DNA of 64,000 bases. It comes from Candidatus Thiodiazotropha sp. CDECU1. Its GTDB lineage: Bacteria > Pseudomonadota > Gammaproteobacteria > Chromatiales > Chromatiaceae. The notes under the pieces were generated by a model. That model had not been told where the DNA came from. It was given only the letters and a program-made list of their open reading frames with translations, and ran no database searches. Below are positions 25,899 to 35,383 of this stretch, piece by piece; position 1 is the stretch's first letter; each line of letters opens with the position of its first letter. A program made the translations under genes and the position numbers. Location: assembly GCF_963455295.1 (NCBI RefSeq), contig NZ_OY734020.1:1054001-1118000 (forward strand), written 5' to 3'.

Positions 25899-27710
25899 GT
25901 GATTGAAAACCTAAGAAATATCGCCATTATCGCGCATGTGGATCATGGCAAGACCACGCTGGTGGATGAACTGCTGAAGCAGTCCGGGACCCTGGGTGAG
26001 CGTTTTGGCGATGTGGAACGTGTCATGGACTCCAACGATCAGGAGAGGGAAAGGGGTATCACCATCCTGTCGAAGAATACGGCCATCCGCTGGAATGACT
26101 ATCGAATCAATATTGTCGATACCCCCGGGCATGCGGATTTTGGTGGCGAGGTTGAGCGGGTGTTGTCGATGGTGGATTCTGTGTTGCTGTTGGTGGATGC
26201 CCAGGAGGGTCCGATGCCCCAGACCCGGTTTGTCACCCAGAAGGCCTTCAAGCATGGCCTGCGCCCGATCGTGGTGGTGAACAAGATCGATAAGCCTGGG
26301 GCGAGGCCGGACTGGGTCATCGATCAGGTGTTCGAGTTGTTCGACCGTCTCGGTGCAACCGATGAACAGCTCGATTTTCCCATCGTCTATGCCTCGGCCG
26401 TGAATGGCTACGCGGGACTGGAGAGCGATGTGCAGCAGGGGGACATGCGGCCGTTGTTTAAAACAATTGTCGATCACTGCCCGCAACCCGATGTGGACCC
26501 GGACGGCCCTTTCCGGATGCAGGTCTCAAACCTGGACTACAACAGCTATGTGGGTGCGATCGCAGTGGGCCGGGTGACCCGGGGTACCATCCAGCCGAAT
26601 CAACAGGTCAGCGTGGTGAAATACGATGGCGAGCAACATCGCGGGAAGATTGGCATCGTCTACGGTTACCTGGGTCTGGAACGTTTCGAGGTCGATCAGG
26701 CGAGTGCCGGTGACATCATCGCCATCAGCGGAATGGAGGCCCCGAATGTCTCCGATACCCTGTGTGATCCTGAGCATGTGGAGGCGATGTCCCCACTGAC
26801 AGTGGACGAGCCAACCGTATCGATGACCTTCCAGGTGAATACCTCCCCCTTCGCCGGGCTCGAGGGCAAATATCTCACCTCCAGACAGCTCAAAGAGCGC
26901 CTCGAGCGAGAGCTGATACACAATGTGGCGTTGCGGGTCGAGGAGGGCACGGATCCGGAGAAATTCAAGGTCTCCGGGCGGGGTGAACTGCACCTTTCCG
27001 TGTTGATCGAGAATATGCGTCGTGAGGGCTATGAACTGGCCGTATCCCGACCCGAGGTGATCTTTCGCGAAGTGGATGGTGAGGTCTGCGAACCCTATGA
27101 GCAGCTGACTGTGGATGTGGAGGAGAAGGACCAGGGCAGCATCATGGAGGCATTGGGCGCCCGCAAGGGTGAGCTCAAGGATATGGTGCCGGATGGTAAA
27201 GGCAGGGTCCGCCTCGACTACATCATACCTTCACGGGGACTGATCGGATTTCAGACCGAGTTCATGACCACCACTTCAGGTACAGGTCTGATCTACCATG
27301 TTTTCGACCACTACGGCCCGACCCAGCATGGGGGGATAGCACCGAGGAAGAATGGGGTTCTGATTGCCAATGGTCAGGGCAAGGTGCTTGGATATGCCCT
27401 GTTTAATCTCCAGGAGCGGGGCCGGCTCTTCTCATCACCCGGTGATGAGGTCTATGAGGGACAGATCGTGGGCATCCATTCACGGGAAAACGACCTGGTG
27501 GTGAATCCGCTGAAAGGCAAGCAGTTGACCAACATACGCGCCTCCGGAAAGGATGATTCGATTATCCTGACCCCCCCGCTGCAGTACAGTCTCGAGCAGG
27601 CGCTGGAGTTCATCGAGGATGACGAACTGGTCGAAGTCACCCCAGGTGACATCAGGTTACGCAAGAAGCACCTCAAGGAGTTTGAGCGCAAACGTGCGTC
27701 GCGGGAGTAG
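25899..27710 (+). CDS. typA: Translational GTPase TypA/BipA
   Basis: 603 residues from GTG at 25899, giving [22 protein letters not shown]1 is AHVDHGKTT, the switch region is [13 protein letters not shown]3 [17 protein letters not shown]4 [13 protein letters not shown]-Tu domain II, an EF-G-like domain V ([10 protein letters not shown]) and the BipA-specific C-terminal domain ([32 protein letters not shown]) follow. BipA is a ribosome-binding GTPase important for 50S assembly and cold or stress growth. It is monocistronic here, behind a long AT-rich region with DnaA-box-like sites. Confidence 0.97.
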   Translation: MIENLRNIAIIAHVDHGKTTLVDELLKQSGTLGERFGDVERVMDSNDQERERGITILSKNTAIRWNDYRINIVDTPGHADFGGEVERVLSMVDSVLLLVDAQEGPMPQTRFVTQKAFKHGLRPIVVVNKIDKPGARPDWVIDQVFELFDRLGATDEQLDFPIVYASAVNGYAGLESDVQQGDMRPLFKTIVDHCPQPDVDPDGPFRMQVSNLDYNSYVGAIAVGRVTRGTIQPNQQVSVVKYDGEQHRGKIGIVYGYLGLERFEVDQASAGDIIAISGMEAPNVSDTLCDPEHVEAMSPLTVDEPTVSMTFQVNTSPFAGLEGKYLTSRQLKERLERELIHNVALRVEEGTDPEKFKVSGRGELHLSVLIENMRREGYELAVSRPEVIFREVDGEVCEPYEQLTVDVEEKDQGSIMEALGARKGELKDMVPDGKGRVRLDYIIPSRGLIGFQTEFMTTTSGTGLIYHVFDHYGPTQHGGIAPRKNGVLIANGQGKVLGYALFNLQERGRLFSSPGDEVYEGQIVGIHSRENDLVVNPLKGKQLTNIRASGKDDSIILTPPLQYSLEQALEFIEDDELVEVTPGDIRLRKKHLKEFERKRASRE

Positions 27711-27788
27711 ATGCGCTAGTCTAACCATTGACCCTGGTTTGGATGGCTGGTGAGTCTAAGATATTGTAAGTGGGGCCAAAATAGAAGA

Positions 27789-27817
27789 AGCCCAACCGCA
27801 ATCCTTGCAGTTGGGCT
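27789..27817. terminator. Long hairpin after typA
   Basis: AGCCCAAC (27789-27796) pairs with GTTGGGCT (27810-27817), and GCAA with TTGC inside, one mismatch between them, around a 3-base loop. It lies 80 bp after the typA stop. Only the minus-strand side is followed by a T-rich run, so it may terminate antisense transcription or stabilise the typA 3' end. Confidence 0.45.
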
Positions 27818-27980
27818 CATGGTCGTCGGCTTGGTTGGCTAAGCTTTTCGTCCCTGTGCTCTCCTGAGCTGTGTGTCCTTTGAAGTTCATCCCTGATGAC
27901 GACAACTTAATATTGACACAAAATGTAACTTTTGCTGTGGGATTCCGCACACATTGTTTGTGAGATTTTTCTCTAATCGT

Positions 27981-27998
27981 TGTAGGATTTTTCCTACA
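27981..27998. promoter_or_regulatory. Palindrome just upstream of pip
   Basis: TGTAGGA and TCCTACA are perfect 7-bp arms around TTTT, ending about 17 bp before the pip start. It could be an operator, or a hairpin limiting ribosome access. Confidence 0.3.
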
Positions 27999-28015
27999 CG
28001 ACGGTCAAGATAGTG

Positions 28016-28966
28016 ATGAAAGACCTCTATCCGCCCATCGAACCATATGCATCGCAGATGCTGGCTGTGGAAAATGGCCACCGACTCTACCTGGAACAGG
28101 TTGGTAATCCGGACGGGATTCCAGTGCTGTTTCTGCATGGCGGGCCGGGTGCCGGCTGTGAACCCTATCACCGCCGATTCTTTAATCCCGACCACTATCG
28201 CGTCGTGCTTTTCGATCAGCGGGGTTGTGGGCACTCCACGCCGCATGCCTCCATTGAGTCCAATACCACCTGGGATCTGGTGGATGATATGGAAAAGATA
28301 CGCCGGCAGCTGAATATCGAGCAATGGCTTTTGTTCGGCGGATCATGGGGATCGACCCTCGCCCTGGCCTATGCTCAAACCCACCCGCAGCGGGTCACCG
28401 GAATGATTCTCAGAGGGATCTTTCTCTGTCGTGATGAAGAGATCGACTGGTTTTATCAACATGGGGCAAGCCAGGTTTTTCCCGACTATTGGGAGGATTT
28501 TGTCGCCCCCATCCCTGAACAGGAACGAGACGATCTGTTACATGCCTATCATCTTCGCCTGAGTGGTGACAACGATATTGATCGAATGGCGGCAGCCAAG
28601 GCGTGGTCGGTGTGGGAGGGCCGCACTGCCAGCCTCCACCCCAATCCCGCGGTGGTCGGGTTTTTTTCCAATCCTCACACAGCCTTGAGTCTGGCGCGTA
28701 TCGAGTGCCACTATTTTATCAATCATGCGTTTCTGTACCCGAATCAGTTGTTACTGGAGAGCGACAGACTGGCGGATATTCCTGGAATCATCGTGCAAGG
28801 TCGCTATGATCTTATCTGTCCCATGGCCTCCGCGTGGGCGCTTCATCGAGCTTGGCCAGGGAGTGAGTTGAAGGTGATCGGGGATGCCGGTCACTCCGCG
28901 GCGGAACCCGGCATACGCAGTGCTTTGATCGAGGCAACGGACAAATTTGCGAAGGCATTGTCATGA
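28016..28966 (+). CDS. pip: Prolyl aminopeptidase (proline iminopeptidase)
   Basis: 316 residues from the ATG at 28016 (a GTG at 28013 precedes it in frame). It has an alpha/beta-hydrolase fold of peptidase family S33, with oxyanion motif LFLHGGPGAGCEPYHRRFF, FDQRGCGHSTPH, nucleophile elbow FGGSWGSTLALAYA, an Asp in IIVQGRYDLICP and the His in DAGHSAAEPG. It removes N-terminal proline from peptides in the cytoplasm. Its stop overlaps the dtd start by 4 bp (ATGA), so the two are coupled. A TGTAGGA/TCCTACA palindrome lies directly upstream. Confidence 0.95.
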   Translation: MKDLYPPIEPYASQMLAVENGHRLYLEQVGNPDGIPVLFLHGGPGAGCEPYHRRFFNPDHYRVVLFDQRGCGHSTPHASIESNTTWDLVDDMEKIRRQLNIEQWLLFGGSWGSTLALAYAQTHPQRVTGMILRGIFLCRDEEIDWFYQHGASQVFPDYWEDFVAPIPEQERDDLLHAYHLRLSGDNDIDRMAAAKAWSVWEGRTASLHPNPAVVGFFSNPHTALSLARIECHYFINHAFLYPNQLLLESDRLADIPGIIVQGRYDLICPMASAWALHRAWPGSELKVIGDAGHSAAEPGIRSALIEATDKFAKALS

Positions 28967-29400
28967 TCGGTCTGCTGCAACGGGTGAATGGGGCAAGTGT
29001 GCACATCGACTCAGAACCGGTTGCTGAGATCAAGCGGGGCCTGTTGGTACTGGTTGGGGTACAGAAGGGTGACGAAACCGCCCAAGCGGATCGTCTGCTT
29101 GAACGTTTGCTGGGTTACCGTGTCTTCAATGATGAGGCCGGGCGCATGAATTTGAGCCTGAGGGATATCCAGGGTGGATTGCTATTGGTTCCCCAGTTTA
29201 CCCTTGCGGCAGATACCAAGAAGGGGATGCGGCCGGGCTTCTCAGGTGCCGCTGATCCGAGACTGGGGGAGCGTCTGTTTTCCCATATGGCTGAGCAGGC
29301 GTTAGTGCAGCACCAACCAGTGGCATGCGGTGTTTTCGGCGCCGATATGCAGGTGGCGCTCATCAACGATGGTCCGGTTACGTTTTGGCTGGAAACTTGA
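28963..29400 (+). CDS. dtd: D-aminoacyl-tRNA deacylase
   Basis: 145 residues, full length. It opens MIGLLQRVNGASVHIDSEPV and carries LVPQFTLAADTKKGMRPGFS and the C-terminal NDGPVTFWLE, the Gly-cisPro motif (N-x-GPVT) that enforces D-selectivity. The usual SQFTL motif reads PQFTL, replacing the Ser; its effect is unclear. The enzyme hydrolyses D-amino acids and mischarged Gly from tRNA. It overlaps pip by 4 bp. Confidence 0.94.
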   Translation: MIGLLQRVNGASVHIDSEPVAEIKRGLLVLVGVQKGDETAQADRLLERLLGYRVFNDEAGRMNLSLRDIQGGLLLVPQFTLAADTKKGMRPGFSGAADPRLGERLFSHMAEQALVQHQPVACGVFGADMQVALINDGPVTFWLET

Positions 29401-29455
29401 AACAACAAATACCATAGTGTTGATAATCTCAATGTGTCAGGGTACATATAACATC

Positions 29456-30415
29456 ATGCTGATAAGTCGCCTTCCCAAATTTCTGATTTTCTCAATCCTG
29501 TTCGCATCGTTTGCAATGGCCGCTGAGCGGGGTCCCGCAGTGCCGGATTATCCCGCTGATCGGATCGCCGACAGGGTCTATGTCATACACGGTCCGCTGG
29601 GTGTGCCGTCGGTGGAGAATCAGGGTTTCATGAATAACCCGGGTTTTGTGATCGGCGATGCAGGGGTGATCGTTATCGACCCGGGATCGAGCGTCCAGAC
29701 AGGAGAGATGGTGCTGCGGCAGATCAGGAAATTGACCGACCTGCCTGTGCTTGCGGTGTTCAACACCCATATCCACGGTGATCACTGGCTTGCCAATCAG
29801 GCAATACGTGAGGTCTTTCCCGATGTGGCTATCTATGCTCATGAAGAGATGCGTCGTTTGGTGGAAAAGGGCGATGGAAAGGCCTTTCTTGCTACCTTGA
29901 TGCGCATGACGGAAGGCGCGGTTGCAGGCACTGTAGAGGTTCCACCCGACCGTTCGACGGCACACGGAGATGAGATGACAATTGGTGGGGTTGCCTTGCG
30001 GATTCATTTTGAAGCAAAGGCGCATAGTCGCTCGGATATCATGATTGAGCTACCCCGACAAAAGGTGCTTTTCCTTGGCGACAATGTGATGAGCAAGCGC
30101 CTGGGCCGTATGGATAGTGGTACCTTCGCGGGTAATATAGCCGCTATCGAACGTGCCCTTGGAACCCAGGCGGAGATCTTTGTTCCCGGTCATGGAAAGA
30201 CGGGTGGCCGTGATGTACCCCAGACCTATCTTGGCTACCTGAGCACCCTAAAGGGTGAGGTTGTAAAACACTTTGAAGAGGGGCTCAGCGATTTTGAGAT
30301 GACCCCTCTGATCCTTGAATCCCTGAGCGACTTTCAAGACTGGGTCGATTTCAAGCGCAACGTTGGGCGGCATGTCAGCCTCGTCTATCTGGAGGTCGAG
30401 GAAGAGCTCTTCTAG
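29456..30415 (+). CDS. Periplasmic metallo-beta-lactamase-fold hydrolase (SoxH / quinoprotein-relay type)
   Basis: 319 residues from the ATG at 29456, which starts a clean signal peptide (hydrophobic core, cleavage near AMAAE); ATGs further upstream lie in or near dtd. The MBL fold shows NPGFVIGDAGVIVIDPGSS, the metal motif NTHIHGDHWLAN (HxHxDH), a later FLGDNVM Asp and VPGHGKTGG His. It resembles the zinc hydrolases associated with Sox and PQQ-dehydrogenase clusters. The substrate is unknown and no sox or PQQ genes are near. It ends with a helical C-terminal region. Confidence 0.8.
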   Translation: MLISRLPKFLIFSILFASFAMAAERGPAVPDYPADRIADRVYVIHGPLGVPSVENQGFMNNPGFVIGDAGVIVIDPGSSVQTGEMVLRQIRKLTDLPVLAVFNTHIHGDHWLANQAIREVFPDVAIYAHEEMRRLVEKGDGKAFLATLMRMTEGAVAGTVEVPPDRSTAHGDEMTIGGVALRIHFEAKAHSRSDIMIELPRQKVLFLGDNVMSKRLGRMDSGTFAGNIAAIERALGTQAEIFVPGHGKTGGRDVPQTYLGYLSTLKGEVVKHFEEGLSDFEMTPLILESLSDFQDWVDFKRNVGRHVSLVYLEVEEELF

Positions 30416-30624
30416 TCATTCCCCGGGGCTTTATCCTGGCCCTGTTTTAACCATTCACCGGTATTCATGGGTCTGGCATGAATCCGGCACTGTCTTTTCA
30501 GTCGTTTTCCACTAAAATAAGCATCTTCTAATGGGTGTGGGTACATAAATGCCTGACATCTAAAAAAATTAGTATCAGTTTCGGTCTATCAGTTTTCAGG
30601 TCGGACATTACCGGAGTCATCAAA

Positions 30625-31215
30625 ATGCAGCGTACCGCTCAGATAGAGCGCAATACCTTGGAGACCCAGATCACCGTTTCACTGAATCTGGACGGGACTG
30701 GTGAGGCCTCCTTTGATACAGGGCTACCCTTTCTCGACCACATGCTGGATCAGGTGGCCCGGCATGGACTGGTGGACCTGAGTATTACCGCGAAGGGCGA
30801 TCTGCACATCGATGCTCACCACACGGTAGAGGATGTGGGTATCTGTCTGGGGCAGGCCCTTGCTAAGGGGATTGGTGATAAAAAGGGTATTTGTCGTTAC
30901 GGTCACGCCTATGTGCCGTTGGACGAGGCCCTGTCCCGGGTGGTGATCGATTTTTCCGGTAGACCAGGTCTGGTCTATAATCTCTCGTTTACCCGGGCAC
31001 GCATCGGCGATTTCGACGTCGATCTGTTCCAGGAGTTTTTTCAGGGAGTGGTGAATCACGCCGGCGTAACCCTGCACATCGACAACCTGCGTGGCAGCAA
31101 CGCCCACCATCAGGCAGAGACAGTGTTCAAGGCATTTGGTCGGGCGTTGCGCATGGCGCTGGAGACAGATCCCCGTATGGCTGAGCGAATACCCTCCACC
31201 AAGGGTAGTCTGTAA
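30625..31215 (+). CDS. hisB: Imidazoleglycerol-phosphate dehydratase
   Basis: 196 residues from the ATG at 30625, the normal monofunctional HisB length; an in-frame ATG at 30535 would add 30 unrelated residues. Metal-binding repeats are visible: [29 protein letters not shown], and the second set [20 protein letters not shown]. It carries out the sixth step of histidine synthesis, forming imidazole acetol phosphate with Mn2+. It is the first of the his genes in this window; hisG, hisD and hisC are not in the window. It is 18 bp from hisH. Confidence 0.97.
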   Translation: MQRTAQIERNTLETQITVSLNLDGTGEASFDTGLPFLDHMLDQVARHGLVDLSITAKGDLHIDAHHTVEDVGICLGQALAKGIGDKKGICRYGHAYVPLDEALSRVVIDFSGRPGLVYNLSFTRARIGDFDVDLFQEFFQGVVNHAGVTLHIDNLRGSNAHHQAETVFKAFGRALRMALETDPRMAERIPSTKGSL

Positions 31216-31233
31216 CATTTCACAGGTGTATCG

Positions 31234-31878
31234 ATGACACAGCGTATCACCGTGATTGACTACGGTATGGGTAATCTGCGTTCCGTCGCCAAAGCGATTG
31301 AACATGTGGCGGCTGACAATGACGAGGTCTTGATCAGTGACGATCCGGAACTGATACTCGCATCCGATCGGGTCATATTCCCAGGCCAGGGCGCGGCCAG
31401 GGACTGTATGGCGGCGATCTCCGATCACCACCTCAACCGGGCCGTGCTGGATGCCGCCGGGAGCAAACCCTTCCTCGGAATCTGCATGGGGCAACAGGTG
31501 TTGCTCGAATTCAGTGAAGAGAATGACGGCACCCAGTTAATGGGCCTGATAGAGGGACGCGTACGGCGTTTTCCCGGGGGCACAGCCCCGGATGGTGAGG
31601 CATTGAAGATCCCCCATATGGGGTGGAATCAGGTGCATCAAGGCTACGATCATCCCCTTTGGCGGGATATCGAGCAGGATAGCCGCTTCTATTTCGTGCA
31701 CAGCTACTATGTGGACCCCACCAATAGAGAGCTGGTGGCGGCGACAACGGAGTATGGGGTCGGTTTTGCCAGTGCCATCGCCGACAGAAACCTTTTTGCG
31801 GTACAGTTCCATCCGGAAAAGAGTGCCGATGCGGGATTGCAACTGTTGAGGAATTTCATCAGCTGGAATCCGGCATGA
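31234..31878 (+). CDS. hisH: Imidazole glycerol phosphate synthase, glutaminase subunit
   Basis: 214 residues. Class I glutamine amidotransferase with the nucleophile in LGICMGQQVLLE, the His/Glu pair in VQFHPEKS, and the opening VIDYGMGNLRSVAKAIEH. The oxyanion segment reads FPGQGAARDCM. It hydrolyses glutamine and channels ammonia to HisF. It is separated from hisA by 99 bp holding a palindromic repeat. Confidence 0.97.
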   Translation: MTQRITVIDYGMGNLRSVAKAIEHVAADNDEVLISDDPELILASDRVIFPGQGAARDCMAAISDHHLNRAVLDAAGSKPFLGICMGQQVLLEFSEENDGTQLMGLIEGRVRRFPGGTAPDGEALKIPHMGWNQVHQGYDHPLWRDIEQDSRFYFVHSYYVDPTNRELVAATTEYGVGFASAIADRNLFAVQFHPEKSADAGLQLLRNFISWNPA

Positions 31879-31897
31879 TCAAGTTTTCACAATCAAC

Positions 31898-31954
31898 GGT
31901 GCGGCAAGCCGCACCCTGCACATAAACCTGAGGTAGGGTGTGGCTTGCCGCACC
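31898..31954. repeat. REP-like palindromic element between hisH and hisA
   Basis: Two 19-bp arms with one mismatch, GTGCGGCAAGCCGCACCCT and the complement of AGGGTGTGGCTTGCCGCAC, are separated by about 17 bases. The left arm is itself a palindrome (GGTGCGGC-AA-GCCGCACC). It is probably an interspersed extragenic repeat. Confidence 0.75.
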
Positions 31955-31977
31955 GATATTGAGATAGGAACGAAATC

Positions 31978-32715
31978 GTGCTGTTAATACCTGCTATTGA
32001 TCTGAAGGATGGCCAGTGTGTAAGACTGCGTCAGGGTCGTATGGAGGATGATACCGTCTTTTCGGATAATCCCCTGGAGATGGCGACCCGCTGGATAGAC
32101 GAGGGCGCTCGTCGTCTGCACCTGGTTGATCTCAATGGCGCTTTTGCCGGTGAGCCGGTGAACGGCGGTGCAATCCGCACCATCGCCAACGCCTACCCTG
32201 AGACACCGATTCAGGTAGGCGGGGGAATTCGTGATGAAGCCACCATCGAGGCCTACCTGAATGCAGGGGTCAGCTACTGCATAATCGGTACCCAGGCGGT
32301 GAAGGAGCCTGCATTCGTGAGCCGTGCCTGCAAGGCCTTCCCCGGGCATGTGATAGTCGGTCTCGATGCCGTATCCGGCATGGTTGCCATTAACGGCTGG
32401 GCAGAGGTCACCGACCAGGATGTGACCGGGCTCGCCAGGCGCTTTCAGGATGATGGAGTCTCCGCCATTGTCTACACCGATATCGGACGCGACGGTATGC
32501 TGTCGGGACCCAACATCGAGGCGACAGCAGCACTGGCGAATGCCATAACCACGCCGGTGATCGCTTCGGGAGGTATCACCTATATCGGGGATATCGAATC
32601 CCTGTGCAAGGCGGATACAACGAATATCATGGGGGCCATCACCGGTCGGGCAATCTATGAGGGCACTTTGGACCTGGCTGCGGGTCAGAAGTTGGCGGAT
32701 GAATTGAGTTGTTAG
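31978..32715 (+). CDS. hisA: Phosphoribosylformimino-5-aminoimidazole carboxamide ribotide isomerase
   Basis: 245 residues from GTG at 31978, giving [20 protein letters not shown]. It is a beta/alpha barrel with the catalytic Asp in PAIDLKDG and the second in [15 protein letters not shown]; phosphate-binding loops are VGGGIRDE and ASGGITY and [12 protein letters not shown]. It isomerises ProFAR to PRFAR. It lies between two palindromic repeats. A ribosome site GATAGGAA lies upstream. Confidence 0.97.
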   Translation: MLLIPAIDLKDGQCVRLRQGRMEDDTVFSDNPLEMATRWIDEGARRLHLVDLNGAFAGEPVNGGAIRTIANAYPETPIQVGGGIRDEATIEAYLNAGVSYCIIGTQAVKEPAFVSRACKAFPGHVIVGLDAVSGMVAINGWAEVTDQDVTGLARRFQDDGVSAIVYTDIGRDGMLSGPNIEATAALANAITTPVIASGGITYIGDIESLCKADTTNIMGAITGRAIYEGTLDLAAGQKLADELSC

Positions 32716-32749
32716 TTTTGAGGTGTTCGCTGCGCTCATAGATTTTATT

Positions 32750-32864
32750 CCCCCTCTCCCTAACCCTCTCCCACGAGGGGAGAGGGGACTTAGCTGGAAG
32801 GTTCGCAACTACCCTGAAAGTTGCTTTCCCTCTCCCCTCGCGGGAGAGGGCCAGGGAGAGGGGG
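32750..32864. repeat. CT/GA-rich palindromic repeat between hisA and hisF
   Basis: Two 37-bp arms (32750-32786 and 32828-32864) are complementary with three mismatches, of the form CCCCCTCTCCCTAACCCTCT... and its complement; each arm is internally palindromic around (A/G)CGAGG. This is the type of intergenic repeat dispersed in many gammaproteobacterial genomes. Confidence 0.85.
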
Positions 32865-32917
32865 TCAAAAAAACCATGAGCAAATCAAATCCAACAAACC
32901 AGGTATAAACAAAGATC

Positions 32918-33688
32918 ATGTTAGCCAAACGCATCATCCCCTGCCTCGACGTGGACGCCGGCCGTGTGGTCAAGGGCGTGAAGTTCGTCGATATCCGTGA
33001 TGCCGGCGATCCGGTGGAGGTGGCGCGGCGCTATAACGAGGAGGGGGCGGATGAGATCACCTTTCTCGACATCACCGCAAGCTCGGATGACCGGGAGACG
33101 ATTGTGCATGTTGTCGAGCATGTCGCCAGTGAAGTCTTCATTCCGCTTACTGTCGGCGGGGGCATTCGCTGCGAGGATGATATTCGGCGCATGCTCAATG
33201 CGGGCGCCGACAAGGTGGCCATCAATACCGCTGCAGTCTTCAATCCCGAGTTTGTGAAGCAGGCCACTGAGCGATTCGGATCCCAATGTATCGTGGTTGC
33301 GATCGATGCCAAACAGGTGAGTGCAGCGGGTGAACCCCTGAAATGGGAGATCTTCACCCATGGTGGACGCAAGCCGACGGGACTCGATGCCATCGAATGG
33401 GCACAGCGTATGAGCGACTATGGTGCCGGGGAGATACTGCTCACCAGCATGGACCGGGATGGTACCAAGATCGGATTCGACAATGCCCTTACCCGGGCAA
33501 TCGTCGATAGCGTGCCGATTCCGGTGATCGCTTCCGGCGGTGTCGGCAATCTGCAACATCTGGTGGATGGAGTGAAACAGGGAGGTGCCGATGCAGTGTT
33601 GGCTGCCAGCATTTTTCACTTTGCCGAATACTCAGTTGGTGAGGCCAAGCAGTATATGCGGGATCAAGCCATCGAGGTGAGACTGTGA
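32918..33688 (+). CDS. hisF: Imidazole glycerol phosphate synthase, cyclase subunit
   Basis: 256 residues: [20 protein letters not shown] opens the barrel with the catalytic Asp (CLDVD), and the second catalytic Asp is in [15 protein letters not shown]. Phosphate sites are TVGGGIRC and ASGGVGN. It uses ammonia from HisH to form IGP and AICAR. It overlaps hisI by 4 bp. A CT/GA-rich palindromic repeat lies 53 bp upstream. Confidence 0.97.
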   Translation: MLAKRIIPCLDVDAGRVVKGVKFVDIRDAGDPVEVARRYNEEGADEITFLDITASSDDRETIVHVVEHVASEVFIPLTVGGGIRCEDDIRRMLNAGADKVAINTAAVFNPEFVKQATERFGSQCIVVAIDAKQVSAAGEPLKWEIFTHGGRKPTGLDAIEWAQRMSDYGAGEILLTSMDRDGTKIGFDNALTRAIVDSVPIPVIASGGVGNLQHLVDGVKQGGADAVLAASIFHFAEYSVGEAKQYMRDQAIEVRL

Positions 33689-34068
33689 GTTGGCTCGATG
33701 CAGTTAAATGGGATCGCGATGGCCTGGTGGCTGCGATTGCCCAGGAGTCCGGTAGCGGTAAGCTACTGATGATGGCGTGGATGAATGCGGAGGCATTGCG
33801 ACTCACCAAGGAGAGTGGGCATGCCGTCTACTGGTCTCGATCCCGGCAGAAACTCTGGCATAAGGGAGAGGAATCGGGACATCAGCAGCGGGTTAAATCG
33901 ATCCGTATCGATTGCGACGGTGACGCGATCCTGCTGGAGGTGGAGCAGAAGGGGGGCATCGCCTGTCATACTGGCAGACACAACTGCTTCTATCGTGAAC
34001 TGCAGGATGATGAGTGGGTGGAAATCCTGCCCGTGCTTAAAGATCCTGGGGAGATTTATGATAAGTAG
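33685..34068 (+). CDS. hisI: Phosphoribosyl-AMP cyclohydrolase
   Basis: 127 residues. The family motifs are [35 protein letters not shown] and the metal Cys/His set [28 protein letters not shown]. It opens the purine ring of PR-AMP. It is a separate protein from HisE here, unlike the fused HisIE of enterobacteria. A 169-bp palindromic element begins three bases after the stop. It overlaps hisF by 4 bp. Confidence 0.96.
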   Translation: MSWLDAVKWDRDGLVAAIAQESGSGKLLMMAWMNAEALRLTKESGHAVYWSRSRQKLWHKGEESGHQQRVKSIRIDCDGDAILLEVEQKGGIACHTGRHNCFYRELQDDEWVEILPVLKDPGEIYDK

Positions 34069-34071
34069 GTG

Positions 34072-34240
34072 TTTTATAACGCAAAGGTCGCAGAGAAGCG
34101 CAATGAACGCTAAGTTTGATCAATTTGTCATAGGTCGCTTTAATTTATGAATGTAAAACATGTCTTGGCATGATATATCAATCGCTCATTTAATCTACTT
34201 GGCGTTCTTTGCGCTTCATTGCGACCTTTGCGTTATAAAA
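34072..34240. mobile_element. MITE-like palindromic element between hisI and hisE
   Basis: Arms of 43 bp (34072-34114 and 34198-34240) are complementary with four mismatches and begin TTTTATAACGCAAAGGTCGC. The 83-bp centre is AT-rich and non-coding. It begins three bases after the hisI stop and ends 37 bp before hisE. Confidence 0.75.
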
Positions 34241-34277
34241 ACAACTCAATCCCAATTCAACGGTCCAAGGATTTACG

Positions 34278-34595
34278 ATGAGTGATGTATTACAACAACT
34301 GGCCCAGGTGCTGGAGCAACGCAAACAGGCCGAGCCTGACAGCTCCTATGTGGCGAAGTTGTACGCCAAAGGGCTCGATGCCATCCTGAAGAAGGTTGGC
34401 GAAGAGGCCACCGAGACGGTAATGGCGGCCAAGGACGGTGATCCGGAGAAGATTGTCTACGAGACCGCCGATCTCTGGTTCCACACCTTGGTCATGCTGG
34501 CGCATCAAGGGCTGGGCCCAGAGCAAGTGCTGGCTGAGCTGGAGCGTCGTTTCGGCCTCTCCGGGCTTGAGGAGAAGGCGCAAAGAGTCGATTAG
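34278..34595 (+). CDS. hisE: Phosphoribosyl-ATP pyrophosphatase
   Basis: 105 residues. MazG-like all-helical fold: [33 protein letters not shown] (E-E-x-x-E metal motif) and [20 protein letters not shown]. It converts PR-ATP to PR-AMP, the second step of histidine synthesis. It lies upstream of tatABC, an arrangement also found in pseudomonads. Confidence 0.96.
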   Translation: MSDVLQQLAQVLEQRKQAEPDSSYVAKLYAKGLDAILKKVGEEATETVMAAKDGDPEKIVYETADLWFHTLVMLAHQGLGPEQVLAELERRFGLSGLEEKAQRVD

Positions 34596-34689
34596 TCCGG
34601 AAGACAGAAGGTCATTATCTGGGGTATGATCCCAGACTTGATTGAGCTAACTACAGCGCCTTCACTAGGTTGATAGACGCACACAATAT

Positions 34690-34713
34690 AACCTGAAACC
34701 TAAGCTTCAGGTT
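34690..34713 (+). other. Hairpin between hisE and tatA
   Basis: AACCTGAA (34690-34697) pairs with TTCAGGTT (34706-34713) around 8 bases; a second small hairpin CCGGC-AAA-GCCGG follows near 34725. Without a T-run they may be processing or attenuation structures rather than terminators. Confidence 0.3.
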
Positions 34714-34752
34714 CAAATGAGAAACCGGCAAAGCCGGAGAGTGGAGAAGATT

Positions 34753-34998
34753 ATGGGTTTTGGTGGTATCAGTATCTGGCAACTGTTGATTGTTCTTGCA
34801 ATAGTCCTGCTGTTGTTTGGCACCAAGCGACTGAAAAATATCGGTTCCGACCTGGGCGGGGCGATCAAGGGATTCAAAGGCGCCATGAAAGATGGTGAGC
34901 AACAGGAACAGGAAAAGGCCAAGGAGCAGATCGAGAAGTCGGAGTCAGGTACGGTAGTCGACGGTGAGGTCACTTCCAAGGAGAGTGACAAGAGCTGA
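34753..34998 (+). CDS. tatA: Sec-independent translocase subunit TatA
   Basis: 81 residues from the ATG at 34753 ([20 protein letters not shown]). A single N-terminal membrane span with [22 protein letters not shown] as the hinge and amphipathic helix, then a charged tail. TatA oligomers form the path for folded twin-arginine substrates. The in-frame ATG at 34717 would extend a basic leader that does not fit the family. It heads tatABC. Confidence 0.96.
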   Translation: MGFGGISIWQLLIVLAIVLLLFGTKRLKNIGSDLGGAIKGFKGAMKDGEQQEQEKAKEQIEKSESGTVVDGEVTSKESDKS

Positions 34999-35035
34999 AA
35001 GAGCGACCTCACAATCTTTTTGATGAGAAAATAGC

Positions 35036-35374
35036 ATGTTTGATGTTGGTTTCTGGGAACTGACAATCATCGCCTTGGTGGCATTGATAGTGATCGGTCC
35101 TGAACGTCTGCCCAAGGTTGCCCGTACCGCTGGTCTGTGGCTGGGACGCGGACGTCGGTTTGTTGCCAATGTGAAGGCGGATATCGATAAGGAGATCAAG
35201 GCCGAGGAACTCAGGGAGGTTATCGAAAAACAGGCCGCCCTGGCCAATCCGGTTCATGAGATTGTTGAAGAGACCCGGAGCGATCTCAATGAGATCAAGC
35301 AGGAAACAGCCAAGCAGGTAAAGGAGAGTCAGGATGCTCTCGACGACCGCCAAGAGTCCGACAGTAAAAACTAA
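35036..35374 (+). CDS. tatB: Sec-independent translocase subunit TatB
   Basis: 112 residues. MFDVGFWELTIIALVALIVIGPERLPKVART is the TatB signature (Glu in the span, GPERLP hinge), followed by an amphipathic helix and a charged tail. It forms the signal-peptide receptor with TatC. It lies 37 bp after tatA and 9 bp before tatC. Confidence 0.96.
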   Translation: MFDVGFWELTIIALVALIVIGPERLPKVARTAGLWLGRGRRFVANVKADIDKEIKAEELREVIEKQAALANPVHEIVEETRSDLNEIKQETAKQVKESQDALDDRQESDSKN

Positions 35375-35383
35375 TCATTAGAG

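Noticed and set aside
27756-27950. 64-codon minus-strand ORF after typA
   Set aside because: Overlaps the long hairpin and has no coding character.
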